Numbered from the stretch's first letter, positions 9,063 through 22,238 are shown. The stretch: 64,000 nucleotides of DNA from JADGRB01 sp963835825 (GCA_963835825.1 CAWIGZ010000001.1:496001-560000), one strand, 5' to 3'. Notes: generated by a model not told the origin, from the sequence alone. Made by a program: numbers and translations.

Positions 9063-9142
9063 CGGTCACTGAGAAGCCTCGCCGGCACAGGCGGAAGTCG
9101 AGCTAGGGCGTCCGTCCCTTCGAATTCTCGCGCACGCAGAAC

Positions 9143-9805
9143 TCAGCCCCGAACCGTACGGGCTTTCCGGGCACTGCCGCTCGGCCCGTGGCTAGTCTCC
9201 CGCGGCAGAAGCACCAAGTCGGCCGCTTCCTCTGCGTCCCTGAGAAGCGTCTTGCGCGGCGTGCCCATCTGCGCGCGCATCGTCAGACCACGGGAAAGGT
9301 CGATGACCTGGCTCGCGCGCGCGGCTACGGGAAAGTCAGACGGGATTTCTCCCGCGCTGATCCCGTCCCGGAAACGACGTTCCACCAGCGCCACGGCGCC
9401 AGCCGCTGCGTTCTGTAGGAACTGCCGGACCTCTGCGTCGTCCACGAGCGGCGCGACGCACACGAGAAGACAACCCACGGCCGAGCCTTCCTCGGTCGCA
9501 CTCTCGACGGCGTGCCTCAGGAAGCTGGCGAGCGAGTCGCGAAGAGCCTGCGGCGAGAGGAGTGCCTTCGCAGCGCGAGCGCCCTTCTTCTCTGCGTACG
9601 CCCTGAGGACGCGCAGGAACAACGTCCGCTTGTCCCCGAAGACGGCATACAGGCTCGGCCGACCCACACCCATCCCGGCGACGAGATCGTCGATCGTCAC
9701 TCCGTCGTAGCCCTTCGACCAGAACACCTGGGTCGCCTTTTCCAGCGCTTCCAGCTCGTCGAAGCTGCGCGGTCGCCCACGCGGCTTCGTGGCATTTTGA
9801 ATCAT
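9143..9805 (-). CDS. TetR/AcrR family transcriptional regulator
   Basis: 220 residues. The N-terminal DNA-binding domain is clear: GRPRSFDELEALEKATQVFW, then SKGYDGVTIDDLVAGMGVGRPSLYAVFGDKRTLF (about 10-65). The C-terminal helical ligand-binding part follows. It is divergent from an SDR oxidoreductase gene at 9904 and its start codon lies inside a perfect inverted repeat, so autoregulation and control of the SDR gene are likely. Related pairs often respond to small lipophilic compounds; the ligand is unknown. Confidence 0.85.
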   Translation of the reverse strand: MIQNATKPRGRPRSFDELEALEKATQVFWSKGYDGVTIDDLVAGMGVGRPSLYAVFGDKRTLFLRVLRAYAEKKGARAAKALLSPQALRDSLASFLRHAVESATEEGSAVGCLLVCVAPLVDDAEVRQFLQNAAAGAVALVERRFRDGISAGEIPSDFPVAARASQVIDLSRGLTMRAQMGTPRKTLLRDAEEAADLVLLPRETSHGPSGSARKARTVRG

Positions 9806-9816
9806 TTAGTTCAAAA
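9795..9816. promoter_or_regulatory. Candidate TetR operator
   Basis: Perfect 7-base arms TTTTGAA (9795-9801) and TTCAAAA (9810-9816) around an 8-base spacer. The site covers the start codon of the TetR gene (9803-9805) and lies upstream of the divergent SDR gene. This is the typical place for a TetR-family operator; the link is inferred from position. Confidence 0.5.
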
Positions 9817-9903
9817 CTCCTTGCGCCTGACCATCCGCCCCATTACCGTACCGAACAGTTCGAAATTGGCAAGGCGACCCTGATCGTCGCGAGGAAACCA
9901 CCC

Positions 9904-10881
9904 ATGAGACATTCGATCGCTCTCGTCACCGGCACCACCTCCGGGCTCGGTTATGCGGCAGCCAGCATGCTCGCCGCCGAGGGCTGCCGCCAGGTCATCG
10001 TCACCGGCCGCAGCCTGGCCCGGGTCCAGGAAACGGCCGCTCAGCTCGCGGCTGAGACCAAGACCCAGGTCTTCACGCCGCTGGAGCTGGATCTGGACAC
10101 GCCGTCCAGCGTCCAGTCCGCGCTCGCCGAGCTCGTCAAGCGAGGTCGGCCGATCGATTTCCTGCTGCTCAATGCAGGGATGGTCCCAGGTAAGAAGCGC
10201 GTGATCACTGCGGCGGGCGTCGAGGCTTCTCAGGCCCCGCTCATCGGCCATCATCAACTGACTGTCGGGTTGCTCCGCGCCAACCTGCTGAGCCCCAACG
10301 CGCGGATTGTTATCGCCGGCGCGGAACCTGCCCGAGGGGGCGTGCCCATGTTCAGCTACACCGACGTGCCAGCCTTCGCGGCCAAATACCACCAGGGTGA
10401 CCGAACCGCCGCTGTTGAAGCCCTGATTCGCAACGGGCCGAACGTGAAGTACGTGCCCAACAATGCGTATGCCGACGCGAAGCTCATCATCGCTTGGTGG
10501 GTCGCGGCGCTGGCGCGCCGGCTACCCTCCGGCATGGCCGTGTACGCCGTCTCGCCCGGTGGGGCGACCGACACCAAGGTGGTGCGAAACGCTGGCCCGG
10601 CGTTGAAGTATCTGTTTATCCCAATCGTGAACCTCATTCCCGGCATGAATCAGACGCCGGAGACCGCGGCCCGTCGGTACCTCCAGGCGTCGGAGTTCGG
10701 AACCGACGTCTCAGGGCAATTCTTCGCCTCGGCCCAAGGGAAGTTCTCAGGCCCAATTGAGGCGCAGCGCCAGCCACACCTCCACGATCGCGCCAGCCAG
10801 GAAGCCGCGTGGCAGGCCGTCGTCAAGGTCTCCGGCGTCGACTTCTCCTCCGCAGCAGCACCCTTGAGCGCGGTGTCCTGA
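9904..10881 (+). CDS. Short-chain dehydrogenase/reductase (SDR)
   Basis: 325 residues. The NAD(P)-binding motif TGTTSGLG is at about 10-17, the NAG motif (LLLNAGM) near 95, and the active-site Tyr-x-x-x-Lys as YADAK near 187; the Ser normally upstream is less evident around VIAGAE. Length is somewhat above the classical 250 because of a longer C-terminus, as in protochlorophyllide-reductase-like or retinol-dehydrogenase-like SDRs. It probably reduces or oxidises a small hydroxyl/keto compound. Divergent from the TetR gene, which likely controls it. Confidence 0.85.
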   Translation: MRHSIALVTGTTSGLGYAAASMLAAEGCRQVIVTGRSLARVQETAAQLAAETKTQVFTPLELDLDTPSSVQSALAELVKRGRPIDFLLLNAGMVPGKKRVITAAGVEASQAPLIGHHQLTVGLLRANLLSPNARIVIAGAEPARGGVPMFSYTDVPAFAAKYHQGDRTAAVEALIRNGPNVKYVPNNAYADAKLIIAWWVAALARRLPSGMAVYAVSPGGATDTKVVRNAGPALKYLFIPIVNLIPGMNQTPETAARRYLQASEFGTDVSGQFFASAQGKFSGPIEAQRQPHLHDRASQEAAWQAVVKVSGVDFSSAAAPLSAVS

Positions 10882-11178
10882 GCAAGTCCACGCGGCCCCG
10901 GGTATTTCAGGAGAGCCCGGCGGCCGCTGACGCCGCTGCGTCGAGACTTAAGTTACTGCAGAGCGAACCGGTGTCATCGCGGTCATGCGGCCTCACCTGA
11001 CCTGCGCGCGTTCTGCTCGCCGTGATCGATCGCGATCCGTTGTCCGTCCTGAAGGCACTGCGGATTGGCCCGAAGGGAGCGCCGACGAGGCGCCGGCGGG
11101 CGGCCCGACAGGACTTCGGCCGTGGCATCGTCGCGCTCGGCGTCATCGAGCGCCGGTCGGCAGCGGGAGTGCCTGATG
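10882..11178. other. Intergenic stretch, nothing recognised
   Basis: About 300 bases between the SDR gene and the next credible frame. No coding signature, RNA fold or repeat could be supported. Confidence 0.4.
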
Positions 11179-11559
11179 TCAGTCGTGGACCGGCTCGACC
11201 TGCAGCTTGTTCCAATCGGTGAAGGCTGTGGCGGCGGCCCCGCCGAGGTATGCGCCGACACCGACCCCGGTGGCCGCGACCCTCCCTCCGCTGCCCAGCG
11301 ATGAAAGGAGCATTCCCAACCCGAACCCAGCCCCGGACCCCAGCACGCCGAACAACCCGCCGGCGAAGATTTCCTCCCACTCGCAGAGGATGCCCTGGCA
11401 GGGGTGTGCGAGCGCGAAGCCGAGGGCAAACCCGCCGCGGGCACCTCCAGCTGTAGCAGTTAGGACAGACACGGCTCTCAAGTCCGGATCATTGCGCGTA
11501 AGTACGCCGGCCGTCATGGCCCCGGCCGCGATCGCCGCGTTGATGCCGAGAACGAGCAC
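11179..11559 (-). CDS. Small Gly-rich membrane protein, hypothetical
   Basis: 126 residues from a GTG. Hydrophobic stretches LVLGINAAIAAGAMTAGVL (N-terminus) and AGGLFGVLGSGAGFGLGMLLSSLG (about 68-92) with many Gly/Ala residues suggest two or more membrane segments with glycine-zipper character. The frame overlaps the end of the upstream gene by 46 bases. No family recognised; the frame could also be a shifted continuation of the upstream gene. Located in the accessory region. Confidence 0.4.
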   Translation of the reverse strand: MLVLGINAAIAAGAMTAGVLTRNDPDLRAVSVLTATAGGARGGFALGFALAHPCQGILCEWEEIFAGGLFGVLGSGAGFGLGMLLSSLGSGGRVAATGVGVGAYLGGAAATAFTDWNKLQVEPVHD

Positions 11560-11933
11560 CCGCCGGCGTTTTTGGGGTTCCAGCTCCCATCGGGTCTCAA
11601 AACCCGACCGTCATCGAGGCGCACCAACGCCAGCCGAGAACGCGCTTCTCGCAACGGCGCTTGTGAGGACCAGCGCTTGGTCTCTGCGGAAAACCGATCG
11701 CATTGCCTTCCTGCTCCACCGCCACAAACCAGGGCGTCCCCCCCGTCGAGCTCGACCGCAGCGCCGTCTTCATGCGAATTCGCTAGCACGCCGGTCGGCA
11801 TTGCAAGGGGGCGCTGGTCGTCCTCGCCCGCGTGGGCGGAGAAGCTCACCGTCCCGACGATCGCACCGATCGCCAGCAGAATCCCGGTTCTGCCGCTTCT
11901 CCCGTGCACGACCGATGCGATCGTACCACGCAC
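11514..11933 (-). CDS. Secreted kelch-like fragment, hypothetical
   Basis: Up to 139 residues from GTG; an internal GTG at 11909 gives MHGRSGRTGILLAIGAIVGT and a signal peptide cleaved after SAHA. The mature part has one kelch-like unit (WSSQAPLREARSRLALVRLDDGRVLRPDG), which normally occurs in several copies. With a single copy it looks truncated, or it continues in another frame into the neighbouring small gene. Its upstream region holds the tmRNA-like scar at 12029. Confidence 0.4.
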   Translation of the reverse strand: MRGTIASVVHGRSGRTGILLAIGAIVGTVSFSAHAGEDDQRPLAMPTGVLANSHEDGAAVELDGGDALVCGGGAGRQCDRFSAETKRWSSQAPLREARSRLALVRLDDGRVLRPDGSWNPKNAGGCSFSASTRRSRPGP

Positions 11934-12028
11934 AGTGGGCCGACCTCGGTCCGGCGCCTCCGGCGCTCGGACCCGGGAATTTCACCCGGGTCCGCCGACC
12001 GACGGTTTCGGCAAGATCATTGGGAGAG

Positions 12029-12050
12029 TGGAGGCGCCGGGAGTCGAACC
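12029..12050 (-). other. tRNA/tmRNA 3'-end fragment, probable att scar
   Basis: Read on the minus strand, these 22 bases contain GGTTCGACTCCCGGCG followed by CCTCCA: a T-loop (TTCGACT), the 3' T-stem and the 3' acceptor strand of a tmRNA- or tRNA-like gene. The 5' half of the T-stem is cut off and nothing upstream folds into the rest of the RNA. Integrative elements that insert into the 3' end of ssrA or tRNA genes leave exactly such a copy. Confidence 0.5.
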
Positions 12051-12368
12051 TTAAGAGGCCGAAACCAGAGACCCAAAACGGGACGCGACCTTGGCCGGTA
12101 AGTCCGCGACGGTGGCTGGGAAGTCGGAGACGGTTGGTGACGGTTCGAGACGGGGCGATCGGGCCGCGCTGCATGGTGACGGCACCGTGGCGGCACGGCG
12201 GTCGGGGCGGGGGACTCGTCCCGGCGCCCAGGGTGGATCGGGTCGGCACGGCACGGATGACGGCACGGCGGGCGAGGCGCATGGGAGACCGCCCGTGCGC
12301 CCAGCGGCGTGCCGCTGTCGTGCCGTAGGTGGTGCCGCTCTTGCGCGTGTGCGCGCCGCAATGGACGA
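12051..12368. other. Non-coding accessory stretch
   Basis: About 320 bases between the tmRNA-like scar and the DUF6933-like gene. It is rich in short repeats of the type GACGGTT and GGCACGGC and gives no recognisable protein in any frame. Confidence 0.4.
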
Positions 12369-12917
12369 TCAGGCCGAGCCCGACGGGCGAATAATCCGAG
12401 TGAGAACATCGATCGGAAAGTCCGTGTGCTGTCCGGGCGCCAGTGCCCCCATGGGGGTCCGGTTCAGCAGGCGATTGAGCGCGCCCACGTCAGCGACCTT
12501 CAGTCCGCCATCGTGCTCGATGTACCAGCGGCTGTTCTGGACGTGATCGTTCATCGACCCGGTCACGGGGCGGCTGTTCGTCTTCGCGAAGTGATGACCG
12601 CGCGTCGGAAGCAAACGCTCGATCTCGGTTGTCTGGAATCCGTCGGCAGTCAACGTGGCAATCATGTGGTGACGAAACAGTTCCTCGAATCGGAGCAGGT
12701 CGGGCTTCCGAACGGCGACCGCCCAAAAGCTGTAGAGCGTCACCTTGTGCGTGAAGAGCAGGCACCTGTGGCGTTCGATCGTGGCGACGTCCACGAACCA
12801 TTCGACGAAATCCTCCTGTGCTTCGTCGGAGAGGTCGCGATCGCTCAGTCCCAACAGGTCACGAGCCTTCTGCGTGCAGCGGAACGTAAGCATCTCCGGC
12901 TTCGCCAGGTCGCTCAT
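12369..12917 (-). CDS. DUF6933-like protein
   Basis: 182 residues from ATG 12917, which overlaps the upstream stop as ATGA. The pattern MLTFRCTQKARDLLGL, RHRCLLFTHKVTLYSFWAVA, then FAKTNSRPVTGSMNDHVQN matches what I remember of the DUF6933 family (a KTNSRxVxGSMND core). No function is established for that family. The four-base overlap with the upstream broken gene suggests they were one transcription unit. Other possibility: an element-borne accessory gene. Confidence 0.55.
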   Translation of the reverse strand: MSDLAKPEMLTFRCTQKARDLLGLSDRDLSDEAQEDFVEWFVDVATIERHRCLLFTHKVTLYSFWAVAVRKPDLLRFEELFRHHMIATLTADGFQTTEIERLLPTRGHHFAKTNSRPVTGSMNDHVQNSRWYIEHDGGLKVADVGALNRLLNRTPMGALAPGQHTDFPIDVLTRIIRPSGSA

Positions 12918-13269
12918 GTCTTTCCGAGCCAGTGACGGTACGCTTCGATCCACTCGCTGCCGTCGGGTCTTGGCGACGGTAGGGGAAGGTCAACGATCGA
13001 GATCGCCTGGCGGTCTCGGCCGCGTGTGCAGATGGCGCTGATCCGGTCGTCGTTACCAAGGGCGATTTCGTAACGGTGACGGCGGTCCCGAGTACTTGCG
13101 TCTCGAAGGGAAGGGCGAGGTTCTGCTCGATCATCGTGAACCAACCGGTGGCTTGCTCCGACTCGCCATAGGCGTCGACCGTGGCCTCTTCGACCATTTC
13201 CGCGAGGCTGGTCTTGCTGAGTCGTCTCGGCGTTTGAGGAGCCGGGCTCTTCGCGCGTGCTCGTACCAC
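12914..13269 (-). pseudogene. Frameshifted small conserved protein (often called calcium-binding)
   Basis: The first frame (start GTG 13269) gives RRLSKTSLAEMVEEATVDAY, GESEQATGWFTMIEQNLALP and FETQVLGTAVTVT; the next frame continues DDRISAICTRGRDRQAISIV and DLPLPSPRPDGSEWIEAYRH to a stop at 12914. Together they rebuild one 118-residue protein of a widespread small family often annotated as calcium-binding. The break lies near 13064-13072 and needs one base added, the opposite sense to most other shifts in the window. A genuine pseudogene or a sequencing error; the C-terminal overlap with the next gene is intact. Confidence 0.55.
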
Positions 13270-13425
13270 GTCGGCGAGGGTATGTGATTAGCGACGTTGA
13301 TTTCAATGGCGCCAGCCGAGATCTCCATCGAGATTCTAGTGGTCGGGCGGTGAAACGTCCTTCCCGCTCCGCGGTCCGGTCGATCGGACAAGCGGTGATA
13401 GACTTGGCAGCGACCAGGAGATCGG

Positions 13426-13640
13426 GTGTCAGACGTGCAGGCCTATTCGAAGCCGTCGACCTTCGACCGCATCGAAGCGTTTAAGAACACGCTGGTGTCG
13501 GCCGCCACGGGTGACCTGGCGGCAGTGCAGCGGATCATGCGGCACCAGGACCCACGCATCACGACCGAGGTCTACGGCACCTCCAGACGACCTACCTGAA
13601 GTCGCAGATCGAGCGCCTCAGTTTCGGGCCCGAGCCGGCG
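13426..13640 (+). pseudogene. Tyrosine recombinase (phage-type integrase) C-terminal remnant
   Basis: One frame encodes GDLAAVQRIMRHQDPRITTE followed by VYG, then after a one-base shift near 13577 HLQTTYLKSQIERLSFGPEP. This is the C-terminal end of a tyrosine recombinase, with the RH dyad and the catalytic Tyr (in VYGHL). The Arg-containing middle part and the whole N-terminus are missing. It lies about 220 bases from tRNA-Pro and points towards it, the standard position of an integrase beside its attachment site. It cannot be functional as written. Confidence 0.65.
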
Positions 13641-13853
13641 GACCTAAGCGGCGGGGGACCTTCTCAGACGGTCGACGAGCAGCAGAGCCGGCTCGCGGCG
13701 GGTGGCGCTTCGGAGTCGCCGCTACCCGCCGACACGCGCGCGCCGCTGCGCCTCGCGACTCCGTTTGTTACCCATTTGGTACCCACCCCCTCGATCGCCC
13801 ATCCACCGTCGATCCGCCGCCGAAGAACTGGGAAGGATTCTCGCGGGTTTAAG

Positions 13854-13930
<77 letters not shown>

Positions 13931-13959
13931 AAAAAGTGTGAACGGGGTTCATGCCAAAA

Positions 13960-16597
13960 TTACCGTCGAGAGTCAATGGTCGGCGCCGGCTCGGGGAGGC
14001 GGATCCGCCGGAGCGCCACGTCCGCGACGAACAGCGCCAGCGTGATGAGGAGGACCGGCGTGCGCAGCGGCTGTTCGGTCTCGCGGCCGTCGCCCGCCGG
14101 ATTCGAGGGCGTCGACCGCGTCGCGGACGACGCGCCCTCCGCTGGCCGCCGCTGCCCGGGCGAGGGCGGCCGCACCTTCCGTCGACGTCGGCGGCCTCGG
14201 TGTCAGCTCGGCGGCGAAGGGGAGGGTGAGGCGGCCGTTCGCGTCAGCGACCAGCGCGCCGTTCGGGCCCGGCGCGCGGAGGGTGGCGGCGAACAGCAGC
14301 GCCCCGGCGTCGATGTCGGGGCGGAAGCTGGTCTCGTAGCGACCGGGCGCGGTCTCGGGGAGCGGCAGCGATCGCGTGGGCGGCGCCTCGCCATCTGCCC
14401 CCACGGCGGTGATCTCGACGCGACCTTCGAGGCCGGTCAGGAAGCCGTCGTCCGCACCGATGGCGTCGACCGCCACCGAGACGCGATCGCCGTCGCGTTC
14501 GCTGCGGATCGCGAAGTGGCTCGCCGCCCCCTTCCGCATGGTGGCGCGGGCGAGCTGGGCCCACAGCTTGTCGAACGGCGGCCAGCGCGCCCAGGCCGCC
14601 CCCCAGCGCGCGCCGAGATCGCTGGTCCAGGCGGTCACCTGACCGAGGCCGAGCTGCCAGCGGGCCAGCAGCGGCGCGCCGTCGGCGGTCGCCAGCACGG
14701 TTTCAGCGTCGGGGCGCGGCCGGGTCACGACGTATCCGCCGAGCGGCGGCGCGCGCGTCAGATCGACGCCGGCCAAAGCGGCGATCCGCTTGGCGACGCG
14801 AACCGAGGTCGGCCGCTGGACGATCAGCTGATCGTCGAGGTCGGAGGTCTCGCGCGAGAAGATGCGGGGGATGCTGCCCGGATCGCGCGTCTGGTAAAAG
14901 CGCCCGCCGCCGCGCTCGGCGATCATCTTGAGCATCGTCTGATCGGCGCCGTCGCCCACGCCGATCGCGGAGATGGTGATCCGCGCGGCGCTGGCCGCAT
15001 CGACCAGATCGGGGATCTCGTCGTAGGGCGACTGTCCGTCGGAGAGAAGAATGATGTGCTTCTTGCGCGCCCGCGCCGGCAAGAGCTCATCGACCGCCTC
15101 GCGGAGCCCGGCCAGGATGTTGGTCCCGCCGCTGGCCTGGATGCGGCCGATGTCGCCGGCGATCCGCTGGCGGTTCTCCGCGCGCTGAAGCTGCACCACG
15201 GCCTGCGACTGACTGTCGAACACCACCACCGCGAGCTGATCGGAGGGGGGCAGCGCCTCGGCGGTCGCGCGGGCGGCCTGCTTGGTGAGGTCCATCTTCT
15301 CGCCGGACATCGAGCCCGACTTGTCGATCACCAGGGCCAGGGCCAGCGACGCCTCCTCTTGCCGATCGGGGACGTCGAGGCGGAGCGGGAGGAGCGTGGC
15401 CAGGCGGGTCCCGAGATATCCGCCGGGGCCAAAGCTCTGGGTGCCGCCCGCCACGAGCAGCCCGCCGCCGGCGCGCACGAACGATTCGAGCGCGGCGAGC
15501 GCGGCGCCGGAAAGGGCGGCGCGCGGCACGTCGGCCAGCACCACCAGATCGTAACGACCGAGGTCGCCGCCGCCGGCGGCCCTGGCCGGGCGGACGTCGG
15601 ACGCGATCGCCTGGGCGGCCAGCGCGTTGGCGAACGAGGCCGCGCCGCCGGGCGTGCCTTCGAGGCAGAGGACGCGGTGCGGATCGCGGTCGGTGGCGAT
15701 CGCCAGGACGCCCTGGTCGTTCTCTGGATGGCGATCGGATAGCGCCTGGAGGTGGGCTCGCACGATCGTCGTTCCCGGCTCCGTGACGCGGACCTGGTAG
15801 CTGACGATCGTCGCGCCGGCCGACAGGGCGATCGCCCGCTCCGGATCGTCGATCGTCGTGCCGTGGTCACCTTCGAGGCGGAGGTGCGCCTCGGTCGCGC
15901 GGTCGGCGAGGACCCGCACGTCGACGCGGAAGGGAACCCGCGGGCGGACGTCGACGGGCGCCGAGAGCTCGGCCACGGCGGCGTCGCCGGTGGCCGGCGC
16001 GGGAAGGCGGAGCACGAAGAGGGGGAGCGCGCGCCGGCCGAGGCGGGCGGCCGCGCGGTCGAGATCACCGTGGGTGGCGAGCCCGTCCGAAAGGAGCAAC
16101 AGCCTCGGCACGGCGGTGGCGTCGACCAGCCCGGCGCCCAGGCCGACCGCCAAGGCCGGGTCGGTCTCCGCACCGCCCGGCGGCGGGAATCGCGACAGCG
16201 CGACGCCGGTCGGAGCACCAGCGAGGACCTCTTCCGGGCGGGCGGCGAAGCGGACGATCCGTGGCGGCGGGTCGCCGCGCGCGGCCGCGCCCCGCGCCAG
16301 TGCCGAAAGGCTGGCCCGCTCGAACGCGAGCGCGTCGTCGGAGACGCTGTTCGAGACGTCGGCCAGCGCCACCACGGAGACCGCGCGGGCCGGCCGCCGC
16401 AGTTGGGGTCCGGCCAGCGCCGCGGCCACGCCGGCGAGGACCAGCGTCCGCAACGCGGCCTGGAGCGCCCGCTGCCCGCGCGAGAAGTCGGCCAGCGATC
16501 GGCGGAGCAGCACGAACAGGACCGGGGTCGCCAGCAGCAGGAGGAACCAGGCTGGGCGCTCGAAGACCACGCGCGCCCCGGAGACGACGGCGCTCAT
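13960..16597 (-). CDS. von Willebrand/glutamine-amidotransferase-like membrane protein (one frameshift)
   Basis: Reconstructed length 878 residues. ATG 16597 overlaps the upstream stop (ATGA). Two N-terminal membrane segments (AWFLLLLATPVLFVLLRR, about 17-34; TLVLAGVAAALAGP, about 52-65) are followed by a degenerate vWA domain (ALADVSNSVSDD), a GATase-like segment (YDLVVLADVPRAALSG, SFVRAGGGLLVAGGTQSFGPGG) and a good vWA domain with MIDAS DKSGS (about 430-600). The last membrane segment, TPVLLITLALFVADVALRR, is in another frame ending at 13960; the break lies between 14092 and 14103 and is one extra base. Last gene of the MoxR/Bat-like operon. Confidence 0.75.
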
Positions 16598-18370
16598 GTG
16601 GTCCACCGTCGGTGGTAGCTCAGCCAGTCGAAGAGCAGGAGCGCCGCCGCCAGCATCAGCGGCCAGCTGCCGAGGCGCGCGCGAGAAGGCCCAGCCGGCG
16701 GAGCGGGCGGCGCCAGCGTGCGCCCGCCGAGCGCCAGCGTGGGGGCGGGCGCCGTGTCCGACTCGCGCGCGTCGCGCACCGTGGCGGCTGAAGCGAGGCC
16801 GGGCGCGGCATCGTCGCGGGCCGCCCAGGCGAGCGCGTTGGCGACGAGCAGCGGGAACGCCGGGCGCATCGGCAGGTCGGAGCGGCGGGGCTCGAAGGCC
16901 AGCGCCGCGATGCGCAGGCCCGGGCGCTCGCGCACGACGATCAACGGGACGTCGAAGCGAGGCGGCCAGCGCCACGTCGCCGGGGGCCAGCGCCAACCGG
17001 TGCGCCTCGGCGACGTTGACGTCGGCGAGATCGAGCTGGCGCAAGAGCGGATGCTCGCGGTGGAGCGACGCCGGATCGAGGACCGGATCGCGCACCGGCC
17101 GCGCGTCTCTGGCGGCGGCGAACGGGCTGCCGGGACCCTGCGGGTCGAAGTAGAGGAAGCGTCCGGCCCGGGGCGCCGCCGAAGGGGTCACGCCGTCGAA
17201 GACGACCAGATCGTAGTCGTCCGCGCGGGCGGCGGCGCGATCGGCGTCGGCCCCCGGGAGACGATCGACGTGCACGGTGCGCCCGAGCCCGAGCAGCGCG
17301 CCGTCGAGGTAGAGATCGGCGCCGCCAACCCGCAGGATTCGCCGGCGCGGCAGCGGCGGAATGGTCGCCCGCGCCTGATCGTCGCCGGCCAGATCATCGG
17401 TCCCCGTCAGGCGCGCCTCGAGGCGCGCGCCGGGCGCGAACAGGTTGGGGAGCGTCAGTCGCTGCCGTTCGCCGGCGGCCAGCGTCAGCTCGAGCTTTTC
17501 GATGACCGTGCCGTCGCTGGCGATTTCGATCCCCACGGTGCTGGTCGCCGGCCGAAAGCTCTGCACGACGAGGGCAGTCTCGACGGCGCCCGGATCGGCG
17601 GGGATCCGCCGCGCCGCCAGCGACAGGATGCCGACGTTGTCGGCGCGCCGCCCGACGGGCGCGTAGCGGACGTCGAGCGTCCGGCCGTCGGGATCGACGG
17701 GCGCGCTCCGGCGCGCGTCGTCGGTGAAGCCGCCGTCGCTCACCAGGACCACGGTCGGTCGGGGACGGCCGCGCAGGATCGCGGCGGCGAACGCCAGCGC
17801 CCGCTGAAGATCGCCCGGCTCGTCGCTGGCGGCCACCCCGGCGATGGCCCGCGCGAGCCGGCGCGGATCGGATTCGAAGCCGCTCTCCGCGATGGTGTCG
17901 GCAGCGAACGACGCCACCAGGGCGCTGTCGGTGGAGGCCAGGCCACCGACGATCTCCTTCGCCCGTCGCCGCGCGGCCGCCAGCCGTGATCCCGGCTCGT
18001 CGGTCGCCGCCATCGACGCCGAGCGATCGATCAGCACCACCACGCTGCGCCCACCGCGATCGGCCGCGCCCGGGCCGAGCGCTCCCCGCGGTCGATCGAC
18101 CGCGCCGAGCAGGATCGCCCCAAAGAGACCGAGCGCCAGCGCGAGAGACAGCCAGTGGCGCAACCGCCGCGTGCGGCGGGCGGCCCGATCGGCGCCCGCG
18201 GTCCCCAGCCAGAGCGGCGCGAAGGCGACCACCACCCGCCGCCGGCGCAGCCGCAACAGATAGAGCGCCGTGATCGCCGCGGCGCCGGCGACGCCGATGA
18301 CGGCCGCCGCCGTCGTCGAGAGCGCGCCCGACGCGCCGTCGATGACCTGTGCGAGGCCGGGCAGCTCCAT
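16594..18370 (-). CDS. BatA-like vWA membrane protein (one frameshift)
   Basis: Reconstructed length 591 residues. The start at 18370 (MELPGLAQ) follows the DUF58 stop by 11 bases. Two membrane segments (about 17-38 and 65-84) precede a vWA domain with the metal site DRSAS and the later VVLVSDGGFTDDAR. A beta-rich part follows. The C-terminal region with the last membrane segment (LGSWPLMLAAALLLFDWLSY) is in a second frame; the switch lies near 16954-16975 and equals one extra base. Bat-type proteins work with MoxR ATPases in envelope stress and protein assembly. Confidence 0.72.
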
Positions 18371-18381
18371 GGGCCCGTCCC

Positions 18382-19331
18382 TCAGCCGAGGAGCCCGCCG
18401 GTCCGGAACATCCGCAGCACGACGGCGTCGAACGGCTGGTCCGAGCTCAACGTGAAGCAGGGGATGGCCCGCTCCCGGCAATACCCGGCGAGCTCGCGCA
18501 GCAGGGCCGCGTGTCGTTGCTCGTACGCAGCCAAGGCCCGCGGGGAGACGGTCAGATCGAGCAGCTCGCCGGTCTCGGCGTCACAGAGCTGCAGGTCGCC
18601 ACGCAGCTGGGGCGCCAGCTCGTCGGGCGCGGAGATCTGGACGGCGATCGCTTCGAGCCGGTTGCGCCGGACGAGCTCCAGCGCGGCGCGCGCGCCGGCC
18701 GGGTCGTAAAAGTCGGAGACCAGCGCCACCAGCCCGCGCCGCCGGCCGCGCCGCCGCGACAGGAGCTCGCGCACGTCGGCCGCCAGCGACGCCCGTGCGC
18801 CCGGCGCCGCCGGCGGTCGTGGGCGGACGGTGTCGAGATGACGGAGGATCGGCAGGATGCGCGCCTTGCCGCGTCCCGGGGGCGGTCCGGCCGCCTCGGC
18901 GCCCAGCGCCGACACTGCCACCCGATCGAGGTTGCTCAGGCCGACGTAGGCGAGGGCGGCGCCGATCTGCAACGCCAGGTCGAGCTTGGGCGGTCGCCCC
19001 AGGGCCATCGAGGCGCTGGCGTCGACCAGCACGTCGATCGACAGATCCTCGTCCTCCTCGTAGAGCCGCAGGGCCCGCCGCTCGAGCCGGCCGTAGAGGT
19101 TCCAGTCGAGGTGGCGCAGATCGTCGCCGGGCACGTAGTCGCGGTGGTCGGCGAATTCCAGTCCGGCGCCCACCCGGCGGCTGCGCCGCATCCCGTGCAA
19201 TCGCCCGGCTGCCGTGCGTCGAATCGTCAGCGCCAGCGACTCGAGCTTGCGCAGGAAGCGGTCGTCGAAGCGGCTCCCGATCCGTCCGTCGGCGCCGCGT
19301 TCCGGTGCGGATTCGCCGCCGACGGCCGCGC

Positions 19332-19335
<4 letters not shown>
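18382..19335 (-). CDS. DUF58 domain protein
   Basis: 317 residues, GTG start overlapping the moxR stop by four bases. The DUF58 hallmark is present: RRVGAGLEFADHRDYVPGDD then LRHLDWNLYGRLERRALRLYEEDEDL (about 55-95), followed by a vWA-like part DVLVDASASMALG with a MIDAS-type DASAS. DUF58 proteins accompany MoxR AAA+ ATPases almost everywhere and are thought to be their adaptor or client. No frame disturbance. Confidence 0.88.
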
Positions 19336-22211
<2,876 letters not shown>

Positions 22212-22238
22212 GGCGAAATCTTAGCAGAGCCGGTGAAT

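Noticed and set aside
12029..12050. Functional tmRNA or tRNA gene
   Set aside because: Only the T-loop and 3' acceptor half are present; no partner strands for the T-stem or acceptor stem are found upstream.
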